This document shows positions 31,788-42,033 of a DNA stretch of 64,000 nt, piece after piece; the stretch's first letter is position 1, and each line of letters starts with the position of its first letter. Position numbers and translations under genes: made by a program. The notes below the pieces were generated by a model. It was given only the letters and a program-made list of their open reading frames with translations, was not told the origin of the DNA and did not search any database. This DNA comes from Oscillospiraceae bacterium (GTDB lineage: Bacteria; Bacillota; Clostridia; Oscillospirales; Oscillospiraceae), in NCBI GenBank assembly GCA_017506735.1, contig JAFVMW010000046.1, positions 1 through 64,000 of the forward strand, read 5' to 3'.

Positions 31788-34700
31788 ATGAAAAAGCTGA
31801 TCAGTCTGATTCTGGCAGCGGCCATGCTGGTATGCCTCATTCCTGCGAACGCATTCGCAGCGGATGATTTCTACAGCGTTGCCGGTGTCGGCGCTCTGTG
31901 CGGAAGCGAGTGGAATCCCGCCGACGCAAACAATCAGATGACCCTGAACGAGGACGGCCTGTACGCAAAGACCTACACCAACGTCCCTGCAGGCAAGTAT
32001 GAGTTCAAGGTTACCAATGGCTCCTGGGACAAGAACTGGGGCGACAATGGCAACAACTACGTTCTCGAGCTGGAAAATGAGTCCAATGTGACCATTCTCT
32101 TTGACGCCGAGGCTGAGGTTATCACCGTCGAAGTCGTCGCCCTGGCCTACTACTCTGTGGCCGGCACCGAGGACCTGTGCGGCAGCGGCTGGAATCCCGG
32201 CGATCCTGCCAACCGGATGGCACTGAATGCCGAGGGTCTGTACGAGATCACCTACGAGAGCGTTGCCGCAGGTCACCATGAGTTCAAGGTCACCAACGGC
32301 ACCTGGGATCAGAACTGGGGCATGGAAGGCAACAACTATGTTCTGGAGCTGGCAAATGAGTCCAATGTGACTATCATCTTCAACCCCGAGACCACCGAGA
32401 TCATCGTGGAGACCGTTGCGGTTGCGCCCTACTATGTGGCAGGCACCGGCGATCTGTGCGGCGTGGACTGGAATCCCGGCTTCGAGGGCAACAAGATGAA
32501 GCTGAACGCCGACGGTCTGTACTACAAGCTGTTCAAGGATGTTCCCGCAGGCAAGCACGAGTTCAAGGTCACCAACGGCACCTGGGATCAGAGCTGGGGC
32601 GATGAGGGCAACAACTTCGTGCTGGAAACCACCGAGGCCCACAACATCACCATCTTCTTCAACCCCGAAACCACCGAAATCACCTACGAGCTGAGCGAGG
32701 CCACCCCCGAGGGTCCCGTGGAGCCCGTGGAGTATGACATCACCATCAACGTCCACTACTTCCGCGAGGACGGCGATTACGGCAACTGGGAAGTCCATAT
32801 GTGGAACGGCGTGGAGTCCCTGTCCTCCACCCGGAAGTTCGCTGAGGAGACCGTGGAGTTCGAGGACAAGCAGTGGAAGGTCGCTACCTACTACGCTGAC
32901 GCCTCCGACACCTGGGTTGGCTTCATCATCAAGACCCCCGAATGGACCAAGGACCCCGACGGCGACCGTCACATCGACATCTCTGACGTTACCGGCGGTG
33001 TGGTCAATGTTTACGCAGTCTCCGGCTCCGCACTGGAAGACTTTGTGACCGACAAGACCCAGGCTACCCTGGGCGCAAAGGTCACCGCTGCTGTCTATGA
33101 TTACAAGACCAGCACCATCACCGTTACCACCTCCTTCCCCATTGAGGAGCTGACTCTGGACACCTTCCAGCTGGAAGGCCCCGATGGCGCTATGACCATT
33201 TCCGCAGTGGAAGCCATCGATGAGCTGAACTACAAGGTCACCTACGAGGGCATCATCGACGAGATGAATGTGTACACCCTGTACTACAACGAGGTTCCCT
33301 GTGTTGTGACCATCCCCAACACCTACTCCACCGAGGAGTTCGAGGCTGAGTACACCTACACCGGCGACGATCTGGGTGCAACCTGGACCAAGGACGCCAC
33401 CACCTTCCGCCTGTGGGCTCCCACCGCTGCCGCTGTTTCCGTGAACCTGTATGACGCAGGCAACGACGGCAACAAGCTGGACACCATCGAGATGACCAAG
33501 GATGTCAACGGCACCTGGATCGTCACCGTGGAAGGCGACCTGAACGGCACCTACTACACCTACTCCGTCACCCGTAAGGGTGAGACTGTGGAGGCTGTTG
33601 ATCCCTACGCCCGTACCACCGGCGTCAACGGCAACCGCGCCATGGTCATCGACCTGGATTCCACCGACCCCGAGGGCTGGGCTGAGGATGACTACGTCAC
33701 TGTGGACAACTACACTGACGCTGTGATCTGGGAGCTGCACGTCCGTGACTTCTCCATCGACGCCACCTCCGGCATGGTCAACAAGGGCAAGTACCTGGCC
33801 TTCACCGAGAACGGCACCACCGTTCCCGGCACCGACATTTCCACCGGCGTTGACTACATGGTCGACCTGGGCGTGAACTATGTCCACCTGCTGCCTGTCT
33901 ACGACATCAACTCCGTGGATGAGACCACCGGCGGCTACAACTGGGGCTACGATCCCAAGAACTACAACGTTCCTGAGGGCTCCTACTCCACCGATCCCTA
34001 CAACGGCGCTGTCCGCGTCAACGAGTTCAAGCAGATGGTTCAATCCCTGCACGACAACGGCATCGGCGTCATCATGGACGTTGTTTACAACCACGTTGCT
34101 GACGCAGGTCAGTTCTGCTTCAACCAGATCGTTCCCGGCTACTTCTCCCGTATCCATGACGACGGCTCCTACCAGTCCAACTCCGGCTGCGGCAACGACA
34201 CCGCTTCCGAGCGTGCCATGGTCCGCAAGTACATCGTGGATTCCGTGCTGTACTGGTGCGAGGAATACCACATTGACGGCTTCCGCTGGGACCTGGTTGG
34301 TCTGATCGACTATGAGACCATCAACGCCGTCATGGAGGCTGTCCATGAGGTCAACCCCGAGATCATCTTCTACGGCGAGGGCTGGGAGATGTGCACCTGG
34401 ACCACCAAGGAAGGCTATGTGGACAAGATGACCATTCAGAACAACGACGAAATGGTCAACACCGAGGCAGGCGTCTTCGCCTTCTTCAACGACACCATCC
34501 GTAACGTCATCCACGGCGGCGTCTTCACCGCCACCGACAAGGGCTTCGTTTCCGGCATTACCAACGGCTCCGTGAAGGAAACTGTTGAGGATGCCTACAT
34601 GGCCAACTCCGTCTGGGGTTCCAAGAACTGGCGTGTTGACACCCCCCTGCAGACCATCAACTACGCTTCCTGCCATGACAACTACACCCTGTTCGACAAC

Positions 34701-35837
34701 TTCACCGTTGATGTGGTTGACATGATGGGCGAGACTCTGTCTCCCGAGACCGCAGCTGCCGCTGCTGAGCTGGCCGCCGACTTCAACAACCTGGCTGCCG
34801 CTTACTACATCACCGCCCAGGGCGTTCCCTTCATCCACGCCGGTGAGGAAATGCTCCGCTCCAAGCCCTCTGTAGACGCAGAGAACAACTTCGTCTTCGA
34901 CCACAACTCCTACTCCTCCGGTGACGATGTCAACTCCTTCAAGTGGGGCCAGCTGGCAAACGATATGAATGCCGCTTCCTTCAACTACTACAAGGGTCTG
35001 ATCGCCTTCCGTAAGGCACATCCTGCTCTGCGGATCACCACCAAGGACGAAATCTGGGAGTCCATGGAAGTCCTCGCCACCGGTGAGGTGGATGTGATGG
35101 CATTCCACAACAAGGGCGGCAACGGTGAGGATGTTGAGATCGTCAGCATCTTCAACGCTGGCACCGATGTGGCAACCGTCATGCTGCCTGCCGGCGAGTG
35201 GAACATCTACGTCAACAAGGACCAGGCTGGTACCGAGATTCTGGGCACCGTCAAGAGCACTGTTGATGTGGAAGGCACCTCCGCCATGATTCTGGTGAAG
35301 GTCGTCAGCGACACCGAGAACCCCTTCACCGACGTTTCCGAGGATGCCTACAGCTACGATGCCATCATCTGGGCTGTGGACAACGAAATCACCGTGGGTA
35401 TGGGCAACAACACCTTCGTTCCCAACGGCACCTGCACTAGAGCCCAGATCGTCACCTTCCTGTGGCGTGTGGCCGGATGCCCCGTTGTGGAGGCCGAGAA
35501 TCCCTTCACCGATGTGTCCGAGAACGACTGGTTCTACAACGCTGTCCTGTGGGCAATTGAGGAAGGCGTCACTGTTGGCATGACCGACACTACCTTCGTC
35601 CCCAACGACACCTGCACCAGAGCCCAGGCCGTCACCTTCCTGTACCGCTACAACGACTGCCCCGAGGTTCCCGACGCATCCTTCGGCGATGTGGACCCCA
35701 ACGCCTACTACGCACCCGCAGTCACCTGGGCCATCGTCAACGAGATCACCTTCGGCAACGGCCCCACCACCTTCGGTCCCAACGACTTCTGCACCAGAGA
35801 GCAGATCGTCTCCTTCCTGTACCGGATGGAAAACTGA
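31788..35837 (+). CDS. Cell-surface type I pullulanase with SLH anchors
   Basis: 1349 residues. Signal peptide (1-24, AFA cleavage). Three tandem starch-binding-type repeats (about 27-117, 120-208, 213-302; each with LCG, W-NP, FKVTNG-WD-NWG). A CBM41/PUD-like domain (about 313-415), a linker domain, a CBM48-like domain (about 520-630), and the GH13 catalytic domain. Type I marker YNWGYDP is present, as are DVVYNHV, GFRWDLVG (nucleophile D835), YGEGWEM (acid/base E864) and ASCHDN (D964). A C-terminal beta domain is followed by three SLH repeats (about 1179-1349) that bind cell-wall polymers. Cleaves alpha-1,6 branches of pullulan, amylopectin or glycogen outside the cell. Extreme codon bias implies high expression; promoter has LacI-type operators. 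GGAGG precedes the ATG. Confidence 0.95.
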   Translation: MKKLISLILAAAMLVCLIPANAFAADDFYSVAGVGALCGSEWNPADANNQMTLNEDGLYAKTYTNVPAGKYEFKVTNGSWDKNWGDNGNNYVLELENESNVTILFDAEAEVITVEVVALAYYSVAGTEDLCGSGWNPGDPANRMALNAEGLYEITYESVAAGHHEFKVTNGTWDQNWGMEGNNYVLELANESNVTIIFNPETTEIIVETVAVAPYYVAGTGDLCGVDWNPGFEGNKMKLNADGLYYKLFKDVPAGKHEFKVTNGTWDQSWGDEGNNFVLETTEAHNITIFFNPETTEITYELSEATPEGPVEPVEYDITINVHYFREDGDYGNWEVHMWNGVESLSSTRKFAEETVEFEDKQWKVATYYADASDTWVGFIIKTPEWTKDPDGDRHIDISDVTGGVVNVYAVSGSALEDFVTDKTQATLGAKVTAAVYDYKTSTITVTTSFPIEELTLDTFQLEGPDGAMTISAVEAIDELNYKVTYEGIIDEMNVYTLYYNEVPCVVTIPNTYSTEEFEAEYTYTGDDLGATWTKDATTFRLWAPTAAAVSVNLYDAGNDGNKLDTIEMTKDVNGTWIVTVEGDLNGTYYTYSVTRKGETVEAVDPYARTTGVNGNRAMVIDLDSTDPEGWAEDDYVTVDNYTDAVIWELHVRDFSIDATSGMVNKGKYLAFTENGTTVPGTDISTGVDYMVDLGVNYVHLLPVYDINSVDETTGGYNWGYDPKNYNVPEGSYSTDPYNGAVRVNEFKQMVQSLHDNGIGVIMDVVYNHVADAGQFCFNQIVPGYFSRIHDDGSYQSNSGCGNDTASERAMVRKYIVDSVLYWCEEYHIDGFRWDLVGLIDYETINAVMEAVHEVNPEIIFYGEGWEMCTWTTKEGYVDKMTIQNNDEMVNTEAGVFAFFNDTIRNVIHGGVFTATDKGFVSGITNGSVKETVEDAYMANSVWGSKNWRVDTPLQTINYASCHDNYTLFDNFTVDVVDMMGETLSPETAAAAAELAADFNNLAAAYYITAQGVPFIHAGEEMLRSKPSVDAENNFVFDHNSYSSGDDVNSFKWGQLANDMNAASFNYYKGLIAFRKAHPALRITTKDEIWESMEVLATGEVDVMAFHNKGGNGEDVEIVSIFNAGTDVATVMLPAGEWNIYVNKDQAGTEILGTVKSTVDVEGTSAMILVKVVSDTENPFTDVSEDAYSYDAIIWAVDNEITVGMGNNTFVPNGTCTRAQIVTFLWRVAGCPVVEAENPFTDVSENDWFYNAVLWAIEEGVTVGMTDTTFVPNDTCTRAQAVTFLYRYNDCPEVPDASFGDVDPNAYYAPAVTWAIVNEITFGNGPTTFGPNDFCTREQIVSFLYRMEN

Positions 35838-35853
35838 TTCTCCCTTCTCCCCT

Positions 35854-35885
35854 GCTGCCGCCCTCCGGGGCGGCAGCTTTTTTTG
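35854..35885 (+). terminator. Terminator of the pullulanase gene
   Basis: GCTGCCGCC, short loop, GGCGGCAGC, followed by a T7 run (35878-35884). Confidence 0.9.
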
Positions 35886-35963
35886 CGTTCTTCGTCATTT
35901 TCATCTATACATATTCTTCTAATTATGGTATACTTGTTGAAAAGAACGAAACGAGGTGTTGTT

Positions 35964-37421
35964 ATGGAACAGTATACCATTACCTTCCTTCCGGAATACA
36001 AAACCGTCACGGCCCAGTCGGGGGAAACACTGCTGCAGGTTCAGATCCGGGCCGGCCTCCATCCCGATGCCCCCTGCGGCGGCAAGGGCACCTGCGGCAA
36101 ATGCACCGTTCTGGTGGACGGACAGCAGGTGCTGGCCTGTCAGACCATGGTTGACCGGGATATGACCGTCACCCTGCCCGAGACTGGAGAGAACCGGATT
36201 CTTACCGGCGGTCTGGCGACCCAATGCCAGCCCGACGGCGCAAACCGGTATGCCCTGGCCTTTGATATCGGAACCACTACGGTGGTGTGCTACCTGCTGG
36301 ACGGCATTTCCGGCTGCCTGCTGGCCCAGGCCAGCACTATGAATCCCCAGGCTCAGTTTGGCGCGGATGTGATTTCCCGAATCCAGGAGGTGCTGACCAC
36401 CCACACCGACGCTCTGAAGATCAGCATCCGGAAAACCCTTGCAGAGCTTTGCGGTCAGGTATGCAGCCAGGCAGGCATTGCGCCTGCGGATGTGGGAACC
36501 GCCGCCGTTGTGGGCAACACCGCCATGCACCATCTGCTTCTGGGCATTGATCCCAGTCCACTGGTGACGCCGCCCTATATGCCCGGGGTGTTTGAGGCCC
36601 TGGAGCTGGAGGACAGGGAGCTGCTCCCCATCGGCGGAAGCGTCCGGCTGCTGCCCAACATCGCAGGCTTTGTGGGCGGCGATACGGTGGGCTGCATGGC
36701 TGCCCTGCGGTTTGACAGACTGGAGGAGCTGTCCCTGCTCATCGACATCGGAACCAACGGCGAAATGGTGCTGGGCGACAAAAACCGGCGGATCGCATGC
36801 TCCACTGCCGCAGGCCCTGCCTTTGAGGGCGCGAAAATCTCCTGCGGTATGCGGGGAGCGGCAGGCGCCGTGGATCATGTGTGGCTGGAGGACGGTCAGG
36901 TGCGGTGGCACGTGATTGGAGAAGATACGGCCGTTGGCCTCTGCGGCTCGGGACTGCTGGATCTGGTGGCTGTACTGCTGGAGCTTGGCATTGTGGACGA
37001 ATCCGGACGGCTGGAAGAGAAGGTCTACAAGCTCGGGGACACGGAGGTGACTCTGACCCAGAAGGACATCCGGGAGGTACAGCTTGCAAAGGCCGCCATC
37101 CGGGCAGGCATTGAGCTGCTGTCGGAGCAGCTTGGAACAACGCTGGAGCAGATCCAAAAGGTATATCTGGCCGGTGCCTTCGGCAACTATCTGGACCCGG
37201 CATCTGCCTGCCGGATCGGCATGATTCCTCCTGTGCTGGAGGAACGAATTCATCCCATCGGCAACGCCGCTGGAGAGGGTTCCAAGCTCTCTGCCCTGAG
37301 CGGTGAAGAATTTGAATACGCCCGGCATCTTGCAGGGGGAACGGAATTCCTGGAGCTTGCCAGTCTGCCGGAATTCCAGGACTGCTTCGTGGATGCCCTG
37401 GAATTTGAGGAGGATGCGTAA
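35964..37421 (+). CDS. ASKHA-domain 2Fe-2S protein, corrinoid reductive activator-like
   Basis: 485 residues from the ATG at 35964 (GAGGTG, 6-7-base spacer). N-terminal plant-type ferredoxin domain with 2Fe-2S ligands C38, C44, C47 and C59 (CGGKGTCGKC then LAC). Then a linker and an ASKHA-fold ATPase (DUF4445): FDIGTTTVVCYLLD, VGNTAMHHLLLG, LLIDIGTNGEMVLG, GPAFEGAKISCGMRGAAGAVD, YLAGAFGNYLDP. Such proteins (RACo, RamA-like) reactivate oxidised corrinoid proteins of methyltransferase systems with ATP. No corrinoid protein or methyltransferase is in this window, so its target is unknown. Overlaps the next gene by one base. Confidence 0.9.
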   Translation: MEQYTITFLPEYKTVTAQSGETLLQVQIRAGLHPDAPCGGKGTCGKCTVLVDGQQVLACQTMVDRDMTVTLPETGENRILTGGLATQCQPDGANRYALAFDIGTTTVVCYLLDGISGCLLAQASTMNPQAQFGADVISRIQEVLTTHTDALKISIRKTLAELCGQVCSQAGIAPADVGTAAVVGNTAMHHLLLGIDPSPLVTPPYMPGVFEALELEDRELLPIGGSVRLLPNIAGFVGGDTVGCMAALRFDRLEELSLLIDIGTNGEMVLGDKNRRIACSTAAGPAFEGAKISCGMRGAAGAVDHVWLEDGQVRWHVIGEDTAVGLCGSGLLDLVAVLLELGIVDESGRLEEKVYKLGDTEVTLTQKDIREVQLAKAAIRAGIELLSEQLGTTLEQIQKVYLAGAFGNYLDPASACRIGMIPPVLEERIHPIGNAAGEGSKLSALSGEEFEYARHLAGGTEFLELASLPEFQDCFVDALEFEEDA

Positions 37422-37954
37422 TGACCTACGAAAAAATGTCAGAGTTTGCAAAGGAAGCCGGCTTTAGCGCCTGGGCGCCGCTGGATGTGTCTACCATTCA
37501 GCTGAAGCAGGAGGTCCGGGATATGTGCGCCGTCAACACCTGCGGCATGTATGGCAAGCGCTGGAGCTGCCCCCCCGGCTGCGGCACGCTGGAAGAGTGC
37601 GGCGAACAGCTGAAAGGAAAGACCGCAGGCATTCTGGTGCAGACCATCGGCGACATCGAGGACAGCTTCGACTTTGAAGCAATGATGGAAATTGAGCAGG
37701 CCCACAAGGAGCATTTCTACGCCATGCAGGCCGCCTTTGCCGATGCCGGGATTTCTGTGATAGCATTGGGCGCAGGCTGCTGCACCGTGTGCGCCAAGTG
37801 TACTTACCCCGACGAACCCTGCCGGTTCCCGGCCAAACGGCTGTCCTCCATGGAGGCCTACGGCATGGTGGTCAACGAGGTCTGCAAGGCCAACGGCCTG
37901 GCCTACAACTACGGCCCGGAGAAGATGGCCTATACCAGCTGTTTTCTGTTGTAA
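37421..37954 (+). CDS. DUF2284 metal-binding protein
   Basis: 177 residues. Cysteine-rich: CAVNTCGMYGKRWSCPPGCG near the N-terminus and GCCTVCAKCTYPDEPCRFP near the middle, plus a final TSCFLL. The pattern fits DUF2284, probably an Fe-S or zinc protein. It starts on the last base of the ASKHA gene stop (TAATG), so the two are coupled. Co-occurrence suggests a role in corrinoid-enzyme maintenance, which is inference. Confidence 0.88.
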   Translation: MTYEKMSEFAKEAGFSAWAPLDVSTIQLKQEVRDMCAVNTCGMYGKRWSCPPGCGTLEECGEQLKGKTAGILVQTIGDIEDSFDFEAMMEIEQAHKEHFYAMQAAFADAGISVIALGAGCCTVCAKCTYPDEPCRFPAKRLSSMEAYGMVVNEVCKANGLAYNYGPEKMAYTSCFLL

Positions 37955-37967
37955 AACATAATAAATC

Positions 37968-38005
37968 AGCCCCTTTCGGAGTCCTGAGGAATTCCGAAAG
38001 GGGCT
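37968..38005. terminator. Terminator between convergent DUF2284 and uvrB genes
   Basis: AGCCCCTTTCGGA (37968-37980) / TCCGAAAGGGGCT (37993-38005) with a 12-base loop; flanked by T-rich sequence on the plus side. Confidence 0.75.
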
Positions 38006-38020
38006 TTCCTATTCTTAAGA

Positions 38021-39988
38021 TCACAGTCCGTTTCCACGGAGCTCGATGATCTGATCCCGGAGGAGGGCGGCGTACTCGTATTCCATCATACGGGCGGCTT
38101 CCTTCATCTGCTTTTCCAGGCGCTGGATCTCCTTTTCCTTTTCTGCCTTGGTCATCTTCACGCCGGACTTGCCCTTGCGCTCCGCGGTGGGAGAGGAAAT
38201 TTCGATCAGATCCCGGACGGACTTGATGACGGTCTTGGGGACGATGCCATTGGCTTCGTTATAGGCCTGCTGGATCTCCCGGCGGCGGGCGGTTTCCGTG
38301 ATGGCGGCATCCATGGAGGGCGTCATTTTGTCTGCGTACATGATAACCTTGCCCTCCGCGTTTCGGGCCGCACGGCCGATGGTCTGGATCAGACTGGTCT
38401 GGCTTCGCAGGAAGCCTTCCTTGTCCGCGTCCAGAATGGCAACCAGGCTGACCTCCGGCAGGTCAAGGCCTTCCCGGAGCAGGTTGATGCCCACCAGCAC
38501 ATCGAATTTCGCCATCCGCAGATCCCGGATGATCTCCATACGCTCCATGGCGGCTACCTCCGAGTGCATATACCGGACCCGGATGCCTGCCTTGGTCAGA
38601 TAGGTGGTCAGATCCTCTGCCATTTTCTTGGTCAGGGTTGTGACCAGAACACGCTCATTTTTAGCAGTACGGGCGTTGATCTCGCCGATCAGATCGTCGA
38701 TCTGTCCATCAATGGGACGAACCTCCACAATGGGGTCCAGAAGGCCCGTGGGGCGGATCACCTGCTCCACAATCTGGCCGGAGCGGGTGGTTTCATATTC
38801 TGCCGGTGTTGCGGAAACATAGATGACCTGACCAACCTTTTCGTCAAATTCCTGGAAATTCAGAGGCCTGTTGTCGTAGGCCGAGGGCAAACGGAAGCCA
38901 TAATTCACCAGAGCGTCCTTCCGGCTCCGGTCACCGGCGTACATGGCACGGACCTGGGGCAGCGTCACATGGCTCTCGTCAATGAACAGGAGGAAATCCT
39001 CCGGGAAGTAATCCAGAAGGGTTGTGGGGGGCGTGCCCGGTTCCCGGCCCTGGATCACCCGGGAATAGTTCTCGATGCCGTTGCAGAAGCCGATCTCCAG
39101 CATCATTTCCAGGTCGTAGGCCGTCCGCTGGGCGATGCGCTGGGCTTCGATGAGCTTGTCCTCTGCCCGGAATTTGGCCACCTGCTCCACCATTTCCGCG
39201 TTGATGGCCTCCATGGCACGTTCCATCTTGTCCCGGGTTGTGACGTAGTGGCTGGCAGGATAGATGGCAACGTGCTCCACATACCGCTCTGCCATGCCGG
39301 TGACCACGTTGATTTCCGCGATCCGGTCGATCTCGTCCCCGAAGAACTCCACCCGGATGGCTTTGCCGGAGTAATAGGCCGGGAAAATCTCCAGGGTATC
39401 TCCCCGGACACGGAACTTGTTCCGGGAGAAATCAATGTCGTTGCGCTCGTAGCGGATCTCCGTCAGCTTTTTCAGAATCTCATCCATGGGCCGCTCCTGG
39501 CCCACCCGGAGGGAGATGACCATGTTCTTATAGTCGATAGGGTCGCCCAGACCGTACAGACAGCTCACCGAACTGACCACGATCACATCCCGGCGTTCGA
39601 ACAGGGCCGAGGTGGCGCTGTGGCGGAGCCGGTCGATTTCCTCGTTGATGGAGGCATCCTTCTCGATATAGGTATCCGTGTGGGCAATGTAAGCCTCCGG
39701 CTGGTAGTAATCGTAGTAGGAAATAAAATACTCCACCGCGTTATTGGGGAAGAATTCCCGGAACTCGCTGCAAAGCTGGGCGGCCAGGGTCTTGTTGTGG
39801 GCCAGCACCAGGGTGGGACGGTTCAGCTTGGCGATGATGGAGGCCATGGTGAAGGTTTTGCCGGAGCCGGTGACACCCAGCAGGGTCTGCTCCCGGAGGC
39901 CCCAGTTGACACCGTTGACCAGGCTGTCGATGGCCTCCGGCTGGTCGCCGGAGGGCTTGAATTGGGAAATCAGTTCAAATCGATCCAT
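38021..39988 (-). CDS. uvrB: Excinuclease ABC subunit B
   Basis: 655 residues from the ATG at 39988 (AGGAGG, 6-base spacer); the frame is open 40 codons further, but that part overlaps radC and is not conserved. Helicase-like DNA damage verification subunit: [11 protein letters not shown], Walker [13 protein letters not shown], the beta-hairpin [20 protein letters not shown], helicase motif QTIGRAARN and a C-terminal UVR motif ([36 protein letters not shown], about 615-650). Loads from UvrA and recruits UvrC. Ten bases downstream of radC, so probably one operon. Confidence 0.98.
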   Translation of the reverse strand: MDRFELISQFKPSGDQPEAIDSLVNGVNWGLREQTLLGVTGSGKTFTMASIIAKLNRPTLVLAHNKTLAAQLCSEFREFFPNNAVEYFISYYDYYQPEAYIAHTDTYIEKDASINEEIDRLRHSATSALFERRDVIVVSSVSCLYGLGDPIDYKNMVISLRVGQERPMDEILKKLTEIRYERNDIDFSRNKFRVRGDTLEIFPAYYSGKAIRVEFFGDEIDRIAEINVVTGMAERYVEHVAIYPASHYVTTRDKMERAMEAINAEMVEQVAKFRAEDKLIEAQRIAQRTAYDLEMMLEIGFCNGIENYSRVIQGREPGTPPTTLLDYFPEDFLLFIDESHVTLPQVRAMYAGDRSRKDALVNYGFRLPSAYDNRPLNFQEFDEKVGQVIYVSATPAEYETTRSGQIVEQVIRPTGLLDPIVEVRPIDGQIDDLIGEINARTAKNERVLVTTLTKKMAEDLTTYLTKAGIRVRYMHSEVAAMERMEIIRDLRMAKFDVLVGINLLREGLDLPEVSLVAILDADKEGFLRSQTSLIQTIGRAARNAEGKVIMYADKMTPSMDAAITETARRREIQQAYNEANGIVPKTVIKSVRDLIEISSPTAERKGKSGVKMTKAEKEKEIQRLEKQMKEAARMMEYEYAALLRDQIIELRGNGL

Positions 39989-39998
39989 TATTTTCCTC

Positions 39999-40712
39999 CT
40001 ACAGCACCATTCTGCAGTCCTCCGGGCGGTAAAGTCCCGACTGGACCATGGATACAAAATCTCCGTCTGCCACAACGATGTGGTCTGCCAGGGTGATTCC
40101 CACCACATCCAGGGCGCAGCCGATCCGGCGGGTGGTCAGAACATCCTCGTCCGAAGGCATGGCAAAGCCGCTGGGATGATTGTGGGCCAGGACAACGGAG
40201 GCTGCGTTGGCCCCCAGGGCGGCTTCCACTACCTTGCGGATGGAGATGGCTGTGGCGTTGACGCTGCCGGAGCCCAGCTCCTTGCAGCAGATCACCTTGC
40301 ACTTGGAGTCCAGACACAGGACAAATACCGTTTCATCCCGTCTGCCCACAAAATAGGGCACCAGAAAATCACCGCAGAGCTTGATGGTATTCAGGATTCT
40401 GCACACCCGTTCGTCATTGACCATATAATATCGGGAGATCTCCCGGGTCAGATTCAGCAGGGTGGAAACGTGCTCTCCCACACCGGGGACCTTCTCCAGC
40501 TCCTCCGCCGGAGCGTCCAGCACTCCGGTCAGACTGCCGAACCGGTCCAGAAGGGTATGGGCCAGGGGGTTGGTATCTCCCTGGGGCAAAGCGAAAAACA
40601 GCAGCAGCTCCAGGACATGAACCTCCGCGAAATGATCCAGTCCTTCCCGGCGGAACCGGTCTTTGACCCGTTTTCTATGGTCTTTGTGAATGTTTTTCTT
40701 GGGTTCTGGCAT
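39999..40712 (-). CDS. radC: RadC family JAB-domain protein
   Basis: 237 residues from the ATG at 40712 (AGAGGTG, 5-base spacer); the longer open frame upstream is not conserved. N-terminal helix-hairpin-helix region ([38 protein letters not shown]) and a C-terminal JAMM metalloprotease-like domain with HNHPSG and the downstream S..D ([11 protein letters not shown]). RadC was once linked to DNA repair, but its function is unsettled. Start of the radC-uvrB unit. Confidence 0.93.
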   Translation of the reverse strand: MPEPKKNIHKDHRKRVKDRFRREGLDHFAEVHVLELLLFFALPQGDTNPLAHTLLDRFGSLTGVLDAPAEELEKVPGVGEHVSTLLNLTREISRYYMVNDERVCRILNTIKLCGDFLVPYFVGRRDETVFVLCLDSKCKVICCKELGSGSVNATAISIRKVVEAALGANAASVVLAHNHPSGFAMPSDEDVLTTRRIGCALDVVGITLADHIVVADGDFVSMVQSGLYRPEDCRMVL

Positions 40713-40935
40713 TTTCTCACCTCTGGTGATTGGATTGGTCTTGCATTTTGTGTAAATTCCTGTAGAATAAAATATATCACAAATCTCACGATCATATGCC
40801 CATCCGGGGCATACTAGAGAAGCTCTGATGAAATCCGCAAGAGCGGGCGGTGAGGGATTGTGGTCCAAATAAAAGAAAGAGCCGCCGCAGACGATTGATT
40901 CCGTGGTTCCCTGGCAATGGAAAGGAGGCAGTGCC

Positions 40936-41991
40936 GTGACAATTGAAACAGAGCTCCGACAGATTCTGGAGCTGATGGGCGAGCCTGCCTTCTGCGCTGC
41001 CGAAGGACAGGTCATTGCCGCCAATCAGAGCGCCCGGGAACTGGGAATCTGCCCCGGTCAGGCTGTAGACAGCCTGTTGAAAACCGGATCGGATGATTAC
41101 GCCGAATTCGAAGGCGGTGTACTGTTCCTGTCCATGGCAGTGGGAGGCACTTGTCTGACTGCCCGGGTCAGCAAATTCCGGAACACTGATCTGTTCGTTC
41201 TGGAGCCGGAGGACGCAGATCCCAGTTTGCAGGCGCTGGCACTGGCTGCCCAGACCCTGCGCAAGCCGCTGGGCAATGTGATGACCAGCTTTGATCAGCT
41301 GGCACATTCCCTGCCCGAGGAGGACAAAGCCCAGGCAGAGGCCTTGTGCCGGATGAATCGGGGCTTTCATCAGCTTCTGCGGCTGGTGAACAATATGTCC
41401 GATGCTTCCACCGCAGGTGTCTGCCGGATGGAGATCCGGAATGTGACGGCGGTCCTCCGGGAAATGCTGGAGCGCTGTGAAACACTGCTTGAAGGCACGG
41501 AGATCCGGCTGGTGGTGGAGAATTCTCCCGAAAGCATTTATTCCCTGATTGACAGCAGAAAGCTGGAACGGGCGGTGTACAATCTGCTCTCCAACGCCAT
41601 CAAGCACACGCCGAAGGGCGGCACCATCCGGGTAGCTCTTACCCGACGGAATCGTGCCATGCTGCTGACCGTGACCAACGATCTGCCGGAGGGCACGGAA
41701 TTGGGAGCCGATTCCTTTTCCCGGTATCTGCGCAGTCCGTCCCTGGGTTCTGCCCGGGAGGGTCTGGGCCTTGGCATTCCCCTGGTACGATCCGTAGCAG
41801 CTGCCCATCAGGGTACCTTGCTGCTGCAGCATGACGGACGCAGAATGCGCGCGGTGATCCGCCTGCCCATCTGTCAGGAAACCAGCGGCCTGCGCTCCCC
41901 CAGTCTTTCCATCGACCAGGACGGCGGGCATGACCGGGGACTGATCGAACTGTCCGATGTGCTTCCGCCGGAATGTTTTTTGCTCAAATAA
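40936..41991 (+). CDS. Sensor histidine kinase-like protein lacking the phospho-acceptor His
   Basis: 351 residues, GTG start at 40936 with AAAGGAGG 7 bases before. N-terminal PAS-like region (about 1-95: ILELMGEPAFCAAEGQVIAANQSARELG), a dimerisation helix pair (about 100-165), and a HATPase_c domain (about 190-320) with N-box LERAVYNLLSNAIKHTPKGG and G2 box GLGLGIPLVRS. The H-box reads AQTLRKPLGNV where SHELRTPL is expected, so the phosphorylated His is Q106. The G1 box (DxGxG) is also missing (NDLPEGTE). No membrane segment and no response regulator next door. Probably an ATP-binding signalling protein, not a phosphodonor. Confidence 0.85.
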   Translation: MTIETELRQILELMGEPAFCAAEGQVIAANQSARELGICPGQAVDSLLKTGSDDYAEFEGGVLFLSMAVGGTCLTARVSKFRNTDLFVLEPEDADPSLQALALAAQTLRKPLGNVMTSFDQLAHSLPEEDKAQAEALCRMNRGFHQLLRLVNNMSDASTAGVCRMEIRNVTAVLREMLERCETLLEGTEIRLVVENSPESIYSLIDSRKLERAVYNLLSNAIKHTPKGGTIRVALTRRNRAMLLTVTNDLPEGTELGADSFSRYLRSPSLGSAREGLGLGIPLVRSVAAAHQGTLLLQHDGRRMRAVIRLPICQETSGLRSPSLSIDQDGGHDRGLIELSDVLPPECFLLK

Positions 41992-42006
41992 TACCTGTTT
42001 TTCTCA

Positions 42007-42033
42007 GCGCCCGGTTGCTCCGGGCGCTTTTTT
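42007..42033 (+). terminator. Terminator of the sensor-like gene
   Basis: GCGCCCGG (42007-42014), TTGCT, CCGGGCGC (42020-42027), T6. It overlaps the stop of the convergent MazG-like gene by two bases. Confidence 0.85.

Noticed and set aside
31587..35108. A 1173-codon open frame on the minus strand opposite the pullulanase
   Set aside because: It is a by-product of the extreme codon bias of the plus-strand gene; its translation is a low-complexity Gly/Val/Asp/His string without any family signature, and the plus strand has clear domains.
39989..40108. N-terminal extension of UvrB
   Set aside because: Not conserved, overlaps radC and lacks a ribosome-binding site; the ATG at 39988 has an excellent one.
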